Assembly (NCBI RefSeq): GCF_001742165.1
Contig: NZ_CP016444.1
Location: 1-64,000, forward strand
Direction of reading: 5' to 3'
Origin: Burkholderia stabilis
GTDB lineage: Bacteria; Pseudomonadota; Gammaproteobacteria; Burkholderiales; Burkholderiaceae
DNA length: 64,000 nucleotides
Under the pieces are notes generated by a model. It was not told where the DNA came from. It worked only from the letters and a program-made list of their open reading frames with translations, and searched no databases. The position numbers and the translations under genes are program-made. Of the stretch, positions 43,760 to 51,320 are shown in pieces (the stretch's first letter is position 1; every line of letters starts with the position of its first letter).

Positions 43760-44155
43760 TTACATCACATATCGCGCGCATGCCGGATCGCGCCAGTAGG
43801 TCGCCTGGACGATCCGCTGCTTGTCGAACCGCACCTGGTACTGGCACGTCATGTACGCGGCATTTCCACCCCCGGTCCGGATTTTGAAAACGTAGTTCCA
43901 CGCTCGCACGCCGTACGACCCCTCGCTGAAGTGCGGCTCACGAATCAGCAGATACACCTGATTTTCAGTAAGCCCCGGTACGATCTGCCTGATGTTTCTT
44001 ACGTCGCCATAGACGCCGCCGATGACCCAGGCCGTGCCCGGATCGGGAAATTCGGGCGCCTCGTTCGCCGACGGCTGCGATGCGGTGTTGCAGCCCGCGA
44101 GCAGCATGGCACCCAGCAGCGCGATCGGCAGGCTACGCATTCCATTGATTTTCAT
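43760..44155 (-). CDS. Small outer-membrane lipoprotein, BamE/OmlA-like domain
   Basis: A 131-aa lipoprotein with signal peptide and lipobox (LPIALLGAMLLAGC). The domain after it (IVPGLTENQVYLLIREPHFS, WNYVFKI) follows the SmpA/OmlA/BamE pattern GxTxxQVxxLxGxP...W.Y. Start ATG 44155 gives the clean signal peptide. It sits among T3SS-region genes but may be a general envelope protein; the housekeeping BamE is usually elsewhere, near fur. Confidence 0.72.
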   Translation of the reverse strand: MKINGMRSLPIALLGAMLLAGCNTASQPSANEAPEFPDPGTAWVIGGVYGDVRNIRQIVPGLTENQVYLLIREPHFSEGSYGVRAWNYVFKIRTGGGNAAYMTCQYQVRFDKQRIVQATYWRDPACARYVM

Positions 44156-44208
44156 GTCGGATAAGCAAGCTGAAAGATTCGGTTGAATAACCACGAAGGC
44201 AGTCGCGA

Positions 44209-45408
44209 TCACGTACCGCGCCGCATGCATCCCGCGCGGCAGTACAGGCGGCAACGCAAGCTACGGTGGCGCCCGCAAGCATTCGCCGGTGCGCGTGTCC
44301 GTTGCTCGCCCAGCCATTCGCGCGCCTGCGCGACGAACCGGACCACGCTCACGACGCCCGCGGCTTCGTTGCCCGATGCCGCAGCCGACGCGTCCGCTTC
44401 GCTGCTGCCTGCAAGGGCGGTTTCGGAGGACGAACGGCCCGGTGTCGATATCCCGCTGCGTTGGGCCGTGCTCGCGCCGGTGGCGCGCAGGCCGGAAAAC
44501 GCGGCGACGTGCTTCGACAACACACGCCCCGCTGTCGACGTGAAAGCTTCGACGCGCCGGGCCGACGCACCGGCAAAACGGGCCACCGTCCGCTTCGCTT
44601 CGGCAAGCGTGGTTTCCGCTGGACGGACGCGCAGCGGAATATCCCGGTTTGAATCGACAGGTATGCGTGCGCCGGGAGGCGCAGGCGGCGACAAGGTCCG
44701 CGCCTGCATCGGTTGCTGAACGGCATTCGCCGTGAACACCGGCAGGTCAGCCGGCGAGCGTTTCAGCGCCGGCATCGGCTCGTCTGCCATCGCTTCGGGA
44801 GCAGGCACGACGCTCGGCCGGCTCTCGTCTCCGACGGCAACCCGTCCCTCCGCCACCACATTCGGGGTTGCAGAGCCGGGAAACGAAAACGGAAACGGAA
44901 TCGGAATCGAAGCAAACGATGACGCTTGCCCCGGTTCCATCAGGCCCGGCTGCGTCGCGCATGAAGTCGCGGCCTGCTGCGGTGTCGTGGGCGCGAAGCC
45001 TTCTCCCGCGTTTTCCGCCGTGTTGTCCGGCGTCGTATCGCCACCGACGAACGGGACAACGCCAGCCTCAGGCAGCATGCTCGCCATCCCCGCAAGCGCG
45101 CCGGGCATGACCCGCGTCGGCCATTGCGGGCCGCCACCGCGCACACCTGCCGTACCGGGCAGGGTCCGGCGCGGCAAGCCTTGCCCCGGCAGGTATGCAT
45201 CCGTAACCCTGGCCGCCTCTCCCTGCCCGGGCCGGCCACCCGCGGCATCCTTCAGTTCCGCGCCGCGCCCGTCGATCAGGGTACGCAGAATCGACATGGC
45301 GTCGTCGACACTTCGCCCTGCATCGGCCCGCGCGATGTCGTTTTCGTCATCGCGATCGGTATGTCGGGTGACGGTGTCCGATCGGGAAAGGGGATATGGC
45401 TGAGGCAT
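44209..45408 (-). CDS. Unknown disordered 399-aa protein in the T3SS flank
   Basis: A protein rich in Pro, Ala, Gly and Thr with no signal peptide, membrane segment or recognisable domain. Residues of about 1-60 are polar (MPQPYPLSRSDTVTRHTDRD). The last 22 residues are Cys/Arg-rich (four Cys), unlike the rest, and may reflect a frameshift or stop loss near the 3' end. Position beyond hpaB matches where relatives carry effector or translocon-like genes, so a secreted protein is possible. ATG 45408 is chosen for composition; no strong ribosome site or PIP box is seen. Some chance that it is not translated as drawn. Confidence 0.45.
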   Translation of the reverse strand: MPQPYPLSRSDTVTRHTDRDDENDIARADAGRSVDDAMSILRTLIDGRGAELKDAAGGRPGQGEAARVTDAYLPGQGLPRRTLPGTAGVRGGGPQWPTRVMPGALAGMASMLPEAGVVPFVGGDTTPDNTAENAGEGFAPTTPQQAATSCATQPGLMEPGQASSFASIPIPFPFSFPGSATPNVVAEGRVAVGDESRPSVVPAPEAMADEPMPALKRSPADLPVFTANAVQQPMQARTLSPPAPPGARIPVDSNRDIPLRVRPAETTLAEAKRTVARFAGASARRVEAFTSTAGRVLSKHVAAFSGLRATGASTAQRSGISTPGRSSSETALAGSSEADASAAASGNEAAGVVSVVRFVAQAREWLGEQRTRAPANACGRHRSLRCRLYCRAGCMRRGT

Positions 45409-45589
45409 CGCAAGGTACCTGACTATGGCAAGCGCGCGTGGTGTCCTGCAAGCCCGCGATCCCGGATGCGCGGATCGCGCATCGACTCGCCGGCACATGA
45501 CGAACGATCGCGCATTTCGCTTAACCCGCTGCCGGCGGAACGCATCGAATCGACCAACCGTCGCCGCTCGCGGATGAGACGGCATCCGG

Positions 45590-46042
45590 CTAGGCCAGCT
45601 CGCGGTTCATCGCCTCGAGGTAACGTCCGTCGAGGAAGCGGCACTCATGCTTGAGCATCCCGTAGAGAATGAAATCGGTTCGGTCGGATGCGCCTTCACG
45701 GATCACGCCTTCGCGCCTGAAACCCAGATGTTCGTCCAGTCTCTGCGCGGCGAGGTTGTCGGCGCGAACGTAGCCGCTGATCCGGTTGCAGCGCAGAAGA
45801 ATGAACGGAAAGCGGAACGCCGCGCAAATGAATCCAGGTGTAATGACATGCGGGGACCCCGACATGGCCACGTGCATCACGATGCTGGGCCCGTTGTAGG
45901 CCTGATACAGCACACCGGCGACCAGTTTCCCGTCCCGCTCCAGACCGATCGCGTCGTCATAGTTAGGATAGCTTTCCTCTCCGGTCAGTGATGCGACGAA
46001 CCGCATCACGTCGTCAGTTCGATCCAGAACGAGTTGTTTCAT
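45590..46042 (-). CDS. GNAT-family N-acetyltransferase-like protein
   Basis: A 150-aa protein with the GNAT fold pattern: a central strand and helix (AAFRFPFILLRCNRISGYVR) followed by NLAAQRLDEHLGFRREGVIREG, a normal acetyl-CoA-binding C-terminus. The segment YNGPSIVMHVAMSG resembles phage-encoded GNAT proteins. Substrate unknown. It lies downstream of the Cys-free secreted-helper-like gene on the same strand with a hairpin in between. Confidence 0.75.
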   Translation of the reverse strand: MKQLVLDRTDDVMRFVASLTGEESYPNYDDAIGLERDGKLVAGVLYQAYNGPSIVMHVAMSGSPHVITPGFICAAFRFPFILLRCNRISGYVRADNLAAQRLDEHLGFRREGVIREGASDRTDFILYGMLKHECRFLDGRYLEAMNRELA

Positions 46043-46063
46043 GCCTGTCGTGAATTTTTTGCA

Positions 46064-46106
46064 GCCGGGTGTGCCGCGCCTGCCGCGATGCAGGGGAACA
46101 CCCGGC
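46064..46106 (-). terminator. Hairpin between the Cys-free protein gene and the GNAT gene
   Basis: Perfect 9-bp inverted repeat GCCGGGTGT (46064-46072) / ACACCCGGC (46098-46106), 25-base loop, 38 bases after the stop at 46145. On the minus strand no T-run follows, so termination strength is uncertain. Confidence 0.4.
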
Positions 46107-46144
46107 CCCGGCCTCCGTCGCCAGTCCGAACGTCCGTGCGCGTA

Positions 46145-46915
46145 TCAGACGACGACCGTCTGGCCGTTCGTGTTGACGGAGCCGTATTGCGAGATCTGTT
46201 CGATTTCGCCGGTAGCCTGGAGGTCGTCCTTCTCCCCCTTGCTGCCGCGCAAATCGCCAGCCGACGCGGTCAGTTCGCCCGGGCCGAACGTCTGGCGCCC
46301 CGACGTCTGGTTTTTGCCGTTCGTCCCGCCTGTCGAGAGAACGGTGGCCGCCTCGCTCTTGCCGCTGTCGAATGTGTACTTGGGCTCGCCATTCACCATT
46401 TCTTTCTTGCCGATGCTCTTGCCGCTCTTGTCGTACAGGTTGCCCTTGCTGTCCTCCAGAACCTGGACTGTGCCTTTATCCGAGCTCAGCTTGACCGGAT
46501 GGAGCCCCTGGCCATCGGCGCCTCCATTGTTCTGACCGTTCACCGCAACGTTGGGCGAGCGGTCGGACTTCGCGGCGGACGTGTTATTGCCATTACCCTG
46601 CGTCGCATCGTCGCCGTCGATATTGATCGTGATGGTTTTCGCAGACTGGCTTTTGTTCCCGTAAACATCGGGGTTGTACGCGGAATTGGACGTCTGATCT
46701 TTCGGCACCGAGATCGTGATGGTCTGATTATCCCCTTGCGAGTCGTCGCCGTTGGCCGAACGTTTGACGATCGCCGCAAACTGGCCGGGTTCGGTCGTGA
46801 ACCCGTTGGTGGCACTGTCTGGCGCGTCGCTCGCAGCGGAGCGGTTGGCGTTCGTCGGCGAGAAGTTCGTCGAATCCGGCTGGTTGCTCGTGATGATGTT
46901 GATCGTCGTGGACAT
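46145..46915 (-). CDS. Cys-free, Asn/Gly/Ser/Thr-rich protein, harpin-like candidate
   Basis: A 256-aa hydrophilic protein with no Cys, no Trp and no signal peptide, rich in Asn, Gly, Ser, Thr, Asp and Lys. Two related strand motifs repeat (NQTITISVPKD and AKTITINIDGDD). These are the general properties of harpins and T3SS helper proteins (PopA, HpaG/Hpa1, HrpK class), and it lies at the edge of the T3SS cluster. GGGAG precedes the ATG at 46915. I find no PIP box upstream, which weakens the link to the regulon. A surface or adhesin fragment is an alternative. Confidence 0.55.
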   Translation of the reverse strand: MSTTINIITSNQPDSTNFSPTNANRSAASDAPDSATNGFTTEPGQFAAIVKRSANGDDSQGDNQTITISVPKDQTSNSAYNPDVYGNKSQSAKTITINIDGDDATQGNGNNTSAAKSDRSPNVAVNGQNNGGADGQGLHPVKLSSDKGTVQVLEDSKGNLYDKSGKSIGKKEMVNGEPKYTFDSGKSEAATVLSTGGTNGKNQTSGRQTFGPGELTASAGDLRGSKGEKDDLQATGEIEQISQYGSVNTNGQTVVV

Positions 46916-47339
46916 TTCGGGCACTCCCGTCGTTGAATGGCGTACAGGGTCTACTTGCATCCTGTCCGGCAATATAGGAGAGCGCCGCCGCCACGCTGGC
47001 GCCAATGCGCATCAACGTGCACAAATACGAAGCAGGCCTCTCACCCGGCGACAGGCGGCCGACTGCACACGCGGCGTCGGGCACGCCACAAACGCGGGAC
47101 GTACCGCGGCTTCGCGTTCGACGACAACACTTCAGATAGCGTGCGCGGATTGCCACGTCCGTCCGATACAAAGTCGGTCAACGTATCGGAAACCGGATGC
47201 AAATGCCGTCGAGGCCCTCTGCATCGGAACATCCAACCAGGCAGTTGCAATCAGCCGCGAAAGCGCGAAGCCGATCGCAGCCGGATCGTGCGGCGCCGGT
47301 CGCGGCCAGTCCGTCAAGCGAGTCGATACTGGAGATCCC
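46916..47339. other. Divergent intergenic region
   Basis: 424 bases between the Cys-free protein gene and the metal-dependent hydrolase gene. A TTCGC-N15-TTCAG pair at 47111-47135 has a broken second half and no -10. Nothing else is supported. Confidence 0.5.
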
Positions 47340-48266
47340 ATGCGGGCCCCTCATGCAACGCGCCACGGTGTGTGCGATCACGGCGCCATCAACGAACCTC
47401 CCCGCAACGAGGCGCACACCGGAACAGCGCCATCGCACCGCCGTGCCACGGCACGCGTCCCGCAGCACGACTCGCGGCCCGGGTTCGACTATTCCCGATC
47501 GAACTTCTCGGACTGGAATCGGGGTGACCCGGTCGCCTCGCATTTCTTCAATGCGCTTTCGTTGTTCTTTCCCGCCGGCGAGAAGTTCTTCATTCACTCG
47601 GTCAAGTGCTTTTCCGCGAGGGTGACCGATCCCGTCACCGCGGCAGCGGTCAGGACCTTCGTTTCGCAGGAGGCGAGCCATTCGAACGAACACCGCCGCT
47701 ATCTCGAGGCGATGGTGCGACAGGGGTACAAGATCGACGCACTCGATATCCGGATGTTCGCCCGCCCGCTGGCCTCGGTCAGCCCTGCGTGGCGCCTCGC
47801 CATGACCGTCGCGATGGAACATTTCACGGCATCCCTGTCGAGGTCGTTGCTCGAAGCCGGGTGCGTCGACGGCGACACCAGTCTGACCAGGCTCTGGCAC
47901 TGGCATGCTTGCGAGGAACTGGAGCACCAGTCCGTGGCACTGGACGTCTATCGGCAAACCGTCGGTACCGGCGCGCGCGCCTACTGGCTGCGCGTTGCCG
48001 CGGCCGTGCGTGTTTCGTGGAATTTTCTGCCTCGATTGACGGCCAATTTTGCCGCGCTGCTGGCACATGACTTGAGGCTGCCGCGCGTCGTGTGTTACCT
48101 CAAGGCCCTGTCTTACCTGTGGGGTCGTCCTGGCGTGTTCAGCGTACTTGCGCCTGATTTCATCGCGTATTTCAGGCCATCGTTTCATCCGGGCACGCGA
48201 TGGGGAAGCGATCAGGCGCTCATCGCGGCCGTTCGTTCCGAGCTGGAGATCGCCCATGCCGCATGA
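47340..48266 (+). CDS. Predicted metal-dependent hydrolase (ferritin-like helical type)
   Basis: A 308-aa protein resembling the family annotated as predicted metal-dependent hydrolases (PF10118). Metal-ligand candidates occur in helices: HFFNALSLFFPAGEKFF, FVSQEASHSNEHRRYLEAM, AMEHFTASLS and HACEELEHQSVALDVY. The EExxH-like spacing suggests a di-iron ferritin-like bundle. GGAG lies five bases before ATG 47340. The stop overlaps the thioesterase start by 11 bases, so the pair is coupled. Function unknown, often beside lipid-metabolism genes. Confidence 0.8.
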   Translation: MRAPHATRHGVCDHGAINEPPRNEAHTGTAPSHRRATARVPQHDSRPGFDYSRSNFSDWNRGDPVASHFFNALSLFFPAGEKFFIHSVKCFSARVTDPVTAAAVRTFVSQEASHSNEHRRYLEAMVRQGYKIDALDIRMFARPLASVSPAWRLAMTVAMEHFTASLSRSLLEAGCVDGDTSLTRLWHWHACEELEHQSVALDVYRQTVGTGARAYWLRVAAAVRVSWNFLPRLTANFAALLAHDLRLPRVVCYLKALSYLWGRPGVFSVLAPDFIAYFRPSFHPGTRWGSDQALIAAVRSELEIAHAA

Positions 48267-48735
48267 CGCCCTCGACGGTTCGCCTGCCCGGATTCCCGTG
48301 TACCGGCGGCGCATCTATCACGCAGACACCGACGCCGCCGGCATCGTCCACCATTCCCGCTACCTCGCCATTCTCGAGGAAGCGAGAACCGAATGGATCG
48401 CGGGAATCGACGATGACGAGTTCTCCGCCTTCCGGCGCGGCGAAAAGGCGATGGCCGTGATCTCCACCCGGCAACGCTTCCTGCAGCCGATCCGGTTGAG
48501 TCAGATTGCCGAAGTGTCCTGCCGCATCATCGACGTGGGAAAGGTGAGGCTGACTTTCGCATACGCGATTGCCGTCGATGGCGCGTGCTGCCACGAGGCC
48601 GAAATCTGCGTGGCGTGTGTGAACGCGCGCGTCGAGCGCCTCTGCCCCGTTCCGCAGCTCCTCCGGAAATTCGACGCTCGGGAAGACGCGCGGTCGTCCT
48701 GCCCGCAGCCTGCCCTCAACCACTCCGGGATATGA
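48256..48735 (+). CDS. Acyl-CoA thioesterase, 4HBT/YbgC type
   Basis: A 159-aa hot-dog-fold thioesterase. The family signature is clear: RRIYHADTDAAGIVHHSRYLAILEEARTEW, with the catalytic Asp in DTDAAGIVHH. It hydrolyses acyl-CoA or acyl-ACP thioesters in the cytoplasm. Start ATG 48256 overlaps the upstream gene. A TGA ends it just before the leader that carries the PIP box for the Tlde1-like gene. Confidence 0.9.
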   Translation: MPHDALDGSPARIPVYRRRIYHADTDAAGIVHHSRYLAILEEARTEWIAGIDDDEFSAFRRGEKAMAVISTRQRFLQPIRLSQIAEVSCRIIDVGKVRLTFAYAIAVDGACCHEAEICVACVNARVERLCPVPQLLRKFDAREDARSSCPQPALNHSGI

Positions 48736-48848
48736 TCCCGGCGCGCCGCGGGTTGCCTTGATCGATCGCGCGAAATCGTGTTCCGGCGAATTCACGCGAG
48801 GACCGGCCTTTCACGCGCCTCGGATCAACACCGGGGCATGCGTGGGTG

Positions 48849-48909
48849 TTCGCTTTTCACGCACGCCGTTCGCAATCGCCACGACGCGAATCGCCGCGGC
48901 CGGGATACT
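48849..48909 (+). promoter_or_regulatory. Perfect PIP box with -10-like element before the Tlde1-like gene
   Basis: TTCGC (48849-48853), 15 bases, TTCGC (48869-48873), 30 bases, GATACT (48904-48909). The -10 deviates from YANNNT only at the first base. The next supported start is 49036. Confidence 0.72.
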
Positions 48910-49035
48910 CATGGCGCACCGCGCGCACGACTCGACAAGGCCGCGCTCGTTCACGTGTTCGGCACAGGCGGCACCACCGCTCGAGTACCGGACCGGCAAA
49001 GCGATCCGATCAATCCATCGCACAGGAGACAACAG

Positions 49036-49404
49036 ATGCCCTGGCAATACAGTCAAAAAACCGGACGGTTGACGCACGACGCCGATCCCGTCGTCGAGCA
49101 CGGTTACTCCGGCCGAGCCGCCGGAAAAAACAATCCGGACATGCAAGACCAGCTCGGCCTGGGCCCCATCCCGACGGGCTCCTACACGATCAGCGCGCCT
49201 TTCGAGCATAGTCACGCAGGCGCTTGTACGATGCGCCTGACGCCGGATGCAGACACGGACACGCATCGTCGCACCGGCTTCCTGATTCACGCCGACGACC
49301 CGGCTCATCCCGGGCCGATATCGGATGGTTGCATCGTCGTGGATCGCCGCGTATGCAAGCGGATCTGGCGCAGTCTCGACCAGCAGCTCAACGTCGTAGC
49401 GTAA
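49036..49404 (+). CDS. Tlde1-like (DUF2778) L,D-transpeptidase-fold enzyme
   Basis: A 122-aa protein of the DUF2778/Tlde1 type. The catalytic pattern of L,D-transpeptidase folds is visible: His85 (GFLIHADD) and Cys99 in ISDGCIVV, preceded by a conserved IPTGSYTI segment. Tlde1 proteins cut or exchange D-amino acids on peptidoglycan stems and are known as type VI effectors; here there is no immunity gene or T6SS nearby. GGAGA precedes the ATG at 49036. A perfect PIP box 160 bases upstream suggests Hrp-regulated expression, and an Hpa2-type lytic transglycosylase follows. It lacks a signal peptide. Confidence 0.82.
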   Translation: MPWQYSQKTGRLTHDADPVVEHGYSGRAAGKNNPDMQDQLGLGPIPTGSYTISAPFEHSHAGACTMRLTPDADTDTHRRTGFLIHADDPAHPGPISDGCIVVDRRVCKRIWRSLDQQLNVVA

Positions 49405-49596
49405 AGCGCCGATTCGTCGCGCCGACTCCGGCATTGCCGCGGATATGCGTGACACGATCGCCTGCATACGCGTACCTGTCGATCAACACGACATCGAACG
49501 CGGCACGATCGGATGGCGGGGCCGAGGGACGACGCCCCGCTCCCGTCTCTGTCCCGATCGCACGATCGTCGCTCCGTACCTCAACCGATCGAAAGC

Positions 49597-50034
49597 ATGG
49601 TCATTCGAGCAATCGCACTTCTGGCGCTTCTGGCGCTGTTGCCATTCCTGACGCCCTCCGCTCGCGCCGAATGCTTCTCCGAAGCGGCCGCGTACCAGCA
49701 CGTCAACGAAACGATCCTGCGTGCGCTTGCCTGGCAGGAATCGCACAACAACGTCAATGCAAGACGGATAAACACCAACGGATCGATCGACTATGGCCTG
49801 ATGCAAATCAATTCGATCCACCTGCCCACGCTCTCGACCTACGGCATCACGTCGCGCACGTTGATGGACCCGTGCGCCAGCATCTACATCGCCGCATGGC
49901 ACCTGCACCGGATGATGCTCAAGTATGGCAATACGTGGAAAGCGGTCGGTGCGTACCATTCGCAAACACCCGCTGAACGCGACCGCTATGCGGCACAGGT
50001 CCGGTCGATCGTGCAGCGGATGCAACCGGACTGA
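49597..50034 (+). CDS. Hpa2/HpaH-type lytic transglycosylase
   Basis: A 145-aa exported goose-lysozyme/SLT-type enzyme. Signal peptide MVIRAIALLALLALLPFLTP ends ARA-EC. The catalytic Glu is Glu48 in RALAWQESHNN, followed by the GLMQINSIHLP motif and the closing AYHSQTP/YAAQVR. Small enzymes of this IpgF/VirB1 type open peptidoglycan for T3SS assembly (Hpa2, HpaH). It follows the Tlde1-like gene by 192 bases without a clear separate promoter, so both may be transcribed from the 48.85-kb PIP box. Confidence 0.88.
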   Translation: MVIRAIALLALLALLPFLTPSARAECFSEAAAYQHVNETILRALAWQESHNNVNARRINTNGSIDYGLMQINSIHLPTLSTYGITSRTLMDPCASIYIAAWHLHRMMLKYGNTWKAVGAYHSQTPAERDRYAAQVRSIVQRMQPD

Positions 50035-50334
50035 CGCAAGCGTCGGGTACCGCCCGATCGAGCGAACACGATCGGTTCGCAAAATGAACCTGTTCTTCGC
50101 ACGAGAGCGGCGTGATGATTTTCATTCCGGTTTAATGTCGAAAATCACGACCGCAAGCCATGAATTTCATCAAGATCAGGGTCGCTACTGCCGGGGCGCG
50201 CGCCGGTACGACTCACGGGGACACGGAACGACGACACATACCGTTCGAGCGCACGTTGCCTTCTCGATGCATCGTGCCGTTATCGAGCGCCGGGCGCGGG
50301 ATGCCACCCGGCGTTGCGGATATGCCGGGACGCG
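50035..50334. other. Convergent gap closing the T3SS region
   Basis: 300 bases between the lytic transglycosylase and the XRE-cupin regulator, read toward each other. No supported gene and no clear terminator with a T-run were seen. It is the border between T3SS-related and catabolic gene blocks. Confidence 0.5.
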
Positions 50335-50991
50335 TTACGGTAAAGCAGGTTTCTGTTGCGCGTATCCGGCAGGGGTCAGCACGACCAGCAGTGTGGCACC
50401 GCCCGGCGCCACGTATGCATGCGGCCGAAGCGACGAAAACAGCGCACTTTCGCCCACCCGCAACAGCGTCGGCTCACCCTGTTCGAAATGCAGTTCCAGT
50501 TCGCCTGACAGCACATAGCAAAATTCTTCGTTGTCGTGCGTGGCGAGCCCCCCTGCCTCGTCGAGCGTACGTGCGTCGACCTGGATGCGCAGCGTGATCA
50601 TCCCGGCCGAGCTGTCGCGGTGCAGCATCGCGTATTCATAGGGAATGTTCGCGATTCGCGTCGTGACGATGTCTTCTGCGTGACATACGCTCAGTGCGGT
50701 GCCCTTGCGCGGCTGGCTGGTCAGCACGTCGCGCCACTCGAACCCCATCCCTTCGATGATCCGGTGCAGCATGCCGAAGGTCGGCGACATCTTGTTCGTC
50801 TCGATGCGCGAAAACGTCGCGGCGGGAACACCGGTCAGCTGGCTTGCCTCGTTCAGCGTGAGATCCCGCGACTGGCGCAGTGCGCGCAACCGCTGGCCGA
50901 TTTTGTCAGCAGGTATATGCAGCCGGGTGCGGCGCGGCGGCTTGATCGACAGTGCCGAAATGACGGAGGCGACGCGGGTCTTCTTGTTCAT
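50335..50991 (-). CDS. XRE-cupin transcriptional regulator
   Basis: A 218-aa regulator: XRE/SinR helix-turn-helix (about 28-85; LRALRQSRDLTLNEASQLTG, then PAATFSRIETNKMSPT) joined to a C-terminal cupin sensor (about 120-205; THDNEEFCYVLSGELELHFE). Such proteins (PuuR-like architecture) usually control adjacent catabolic genes and bind a small ligand in the cupin. The start at 50991 is followed upstream, 25 bases away, by a TTTACGGATGGGTAAG element matching two others in this region, so autoregulation is likely. Confidence 0.9.
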   Translation of the reverse strand: MNKKTRVASVISALSIKPPRRTRLHIPADKIGQRLRALRQSRDLTLNEASQLTGVPAATFSRIETNKMSPTFGMLHRIIEGMGFEWRDVLTSQPRKGTALSVCHAEDIVTTRIANIPYEYAMLHRDSSAGMITLRIQVDARTLDEAGGLATHDNEEFCYVLSGELELHFEQGEPTLLRVGESALFSSLRPHAYVAPGGATLLVVLTPAGYAQQKPALP

Positions 50992-51015
50992 TGCCGTTCA
51001 TCGAAGTTGAACATT

Positions 51016-51031
51016 TTTACGGATGGGTAAG
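51016..51031. promoter_or_regulatory. Candidate operator, copy 1 (XRE-cupin promoter)
   Basis: TTTACGGATGGGTAAG, 24 bases upstream of the XRE-cupin start. It differs from the consensus TTTACGGATANGTAAA only at two positions. Confidence 0.6.
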
Positions 51032-51171
51032 CCGAATATACAGCATCTGCACCCGTGGACGACGAAGCGCGCGAAGCTTGTCGTCGCCTGTCAAAGGACG
51101 TACACTAAAATTCACATTTGCACGACGAAACTGGGGTATCTTCACGACCACGGTTTTTTTTAACGCCTCGA

Positions 51172-51187
51172 TTTGCATATATGTAAA
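51172..51187. promoter_or_regulatory. Candidate operator, degenerate copy
   Basis: TTTGCATATATGTAAA keeps the palindromic arms (TTTRC-N6-GTAAA) but not the GGATA centre. It lies midway between the two divergent regulators. Confidence 0.35.
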
Positions 51188-51289
51188 TTCCGAGGCGGAT
51201 TGTTGCCTGTCCAGCCCAGATGGTCTGGGGCTCATTATCCAGTAGTGAAAGGTTGAAGAAGCTCGGCGTCGTGATTCGACAACCGGCAA

Positions 51290-51305
51290 TTTACTTATCC
51301 GTAAA
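51290..51305. promoter_or_regulatory. Candidate operator, copy 2 (winged-helix/ATPase promoter)
   Basis: TTTACTTATCCGTAAA, which is TTTACGGATAAGTAAA on the minus strand. It ends 15 bases before the start codon at 51321, a position where a bound protein would block transcription or translation initiation. Confidence 0.65.
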
Positions 51306-51320
51306 TATCGAGAGCAAGCC

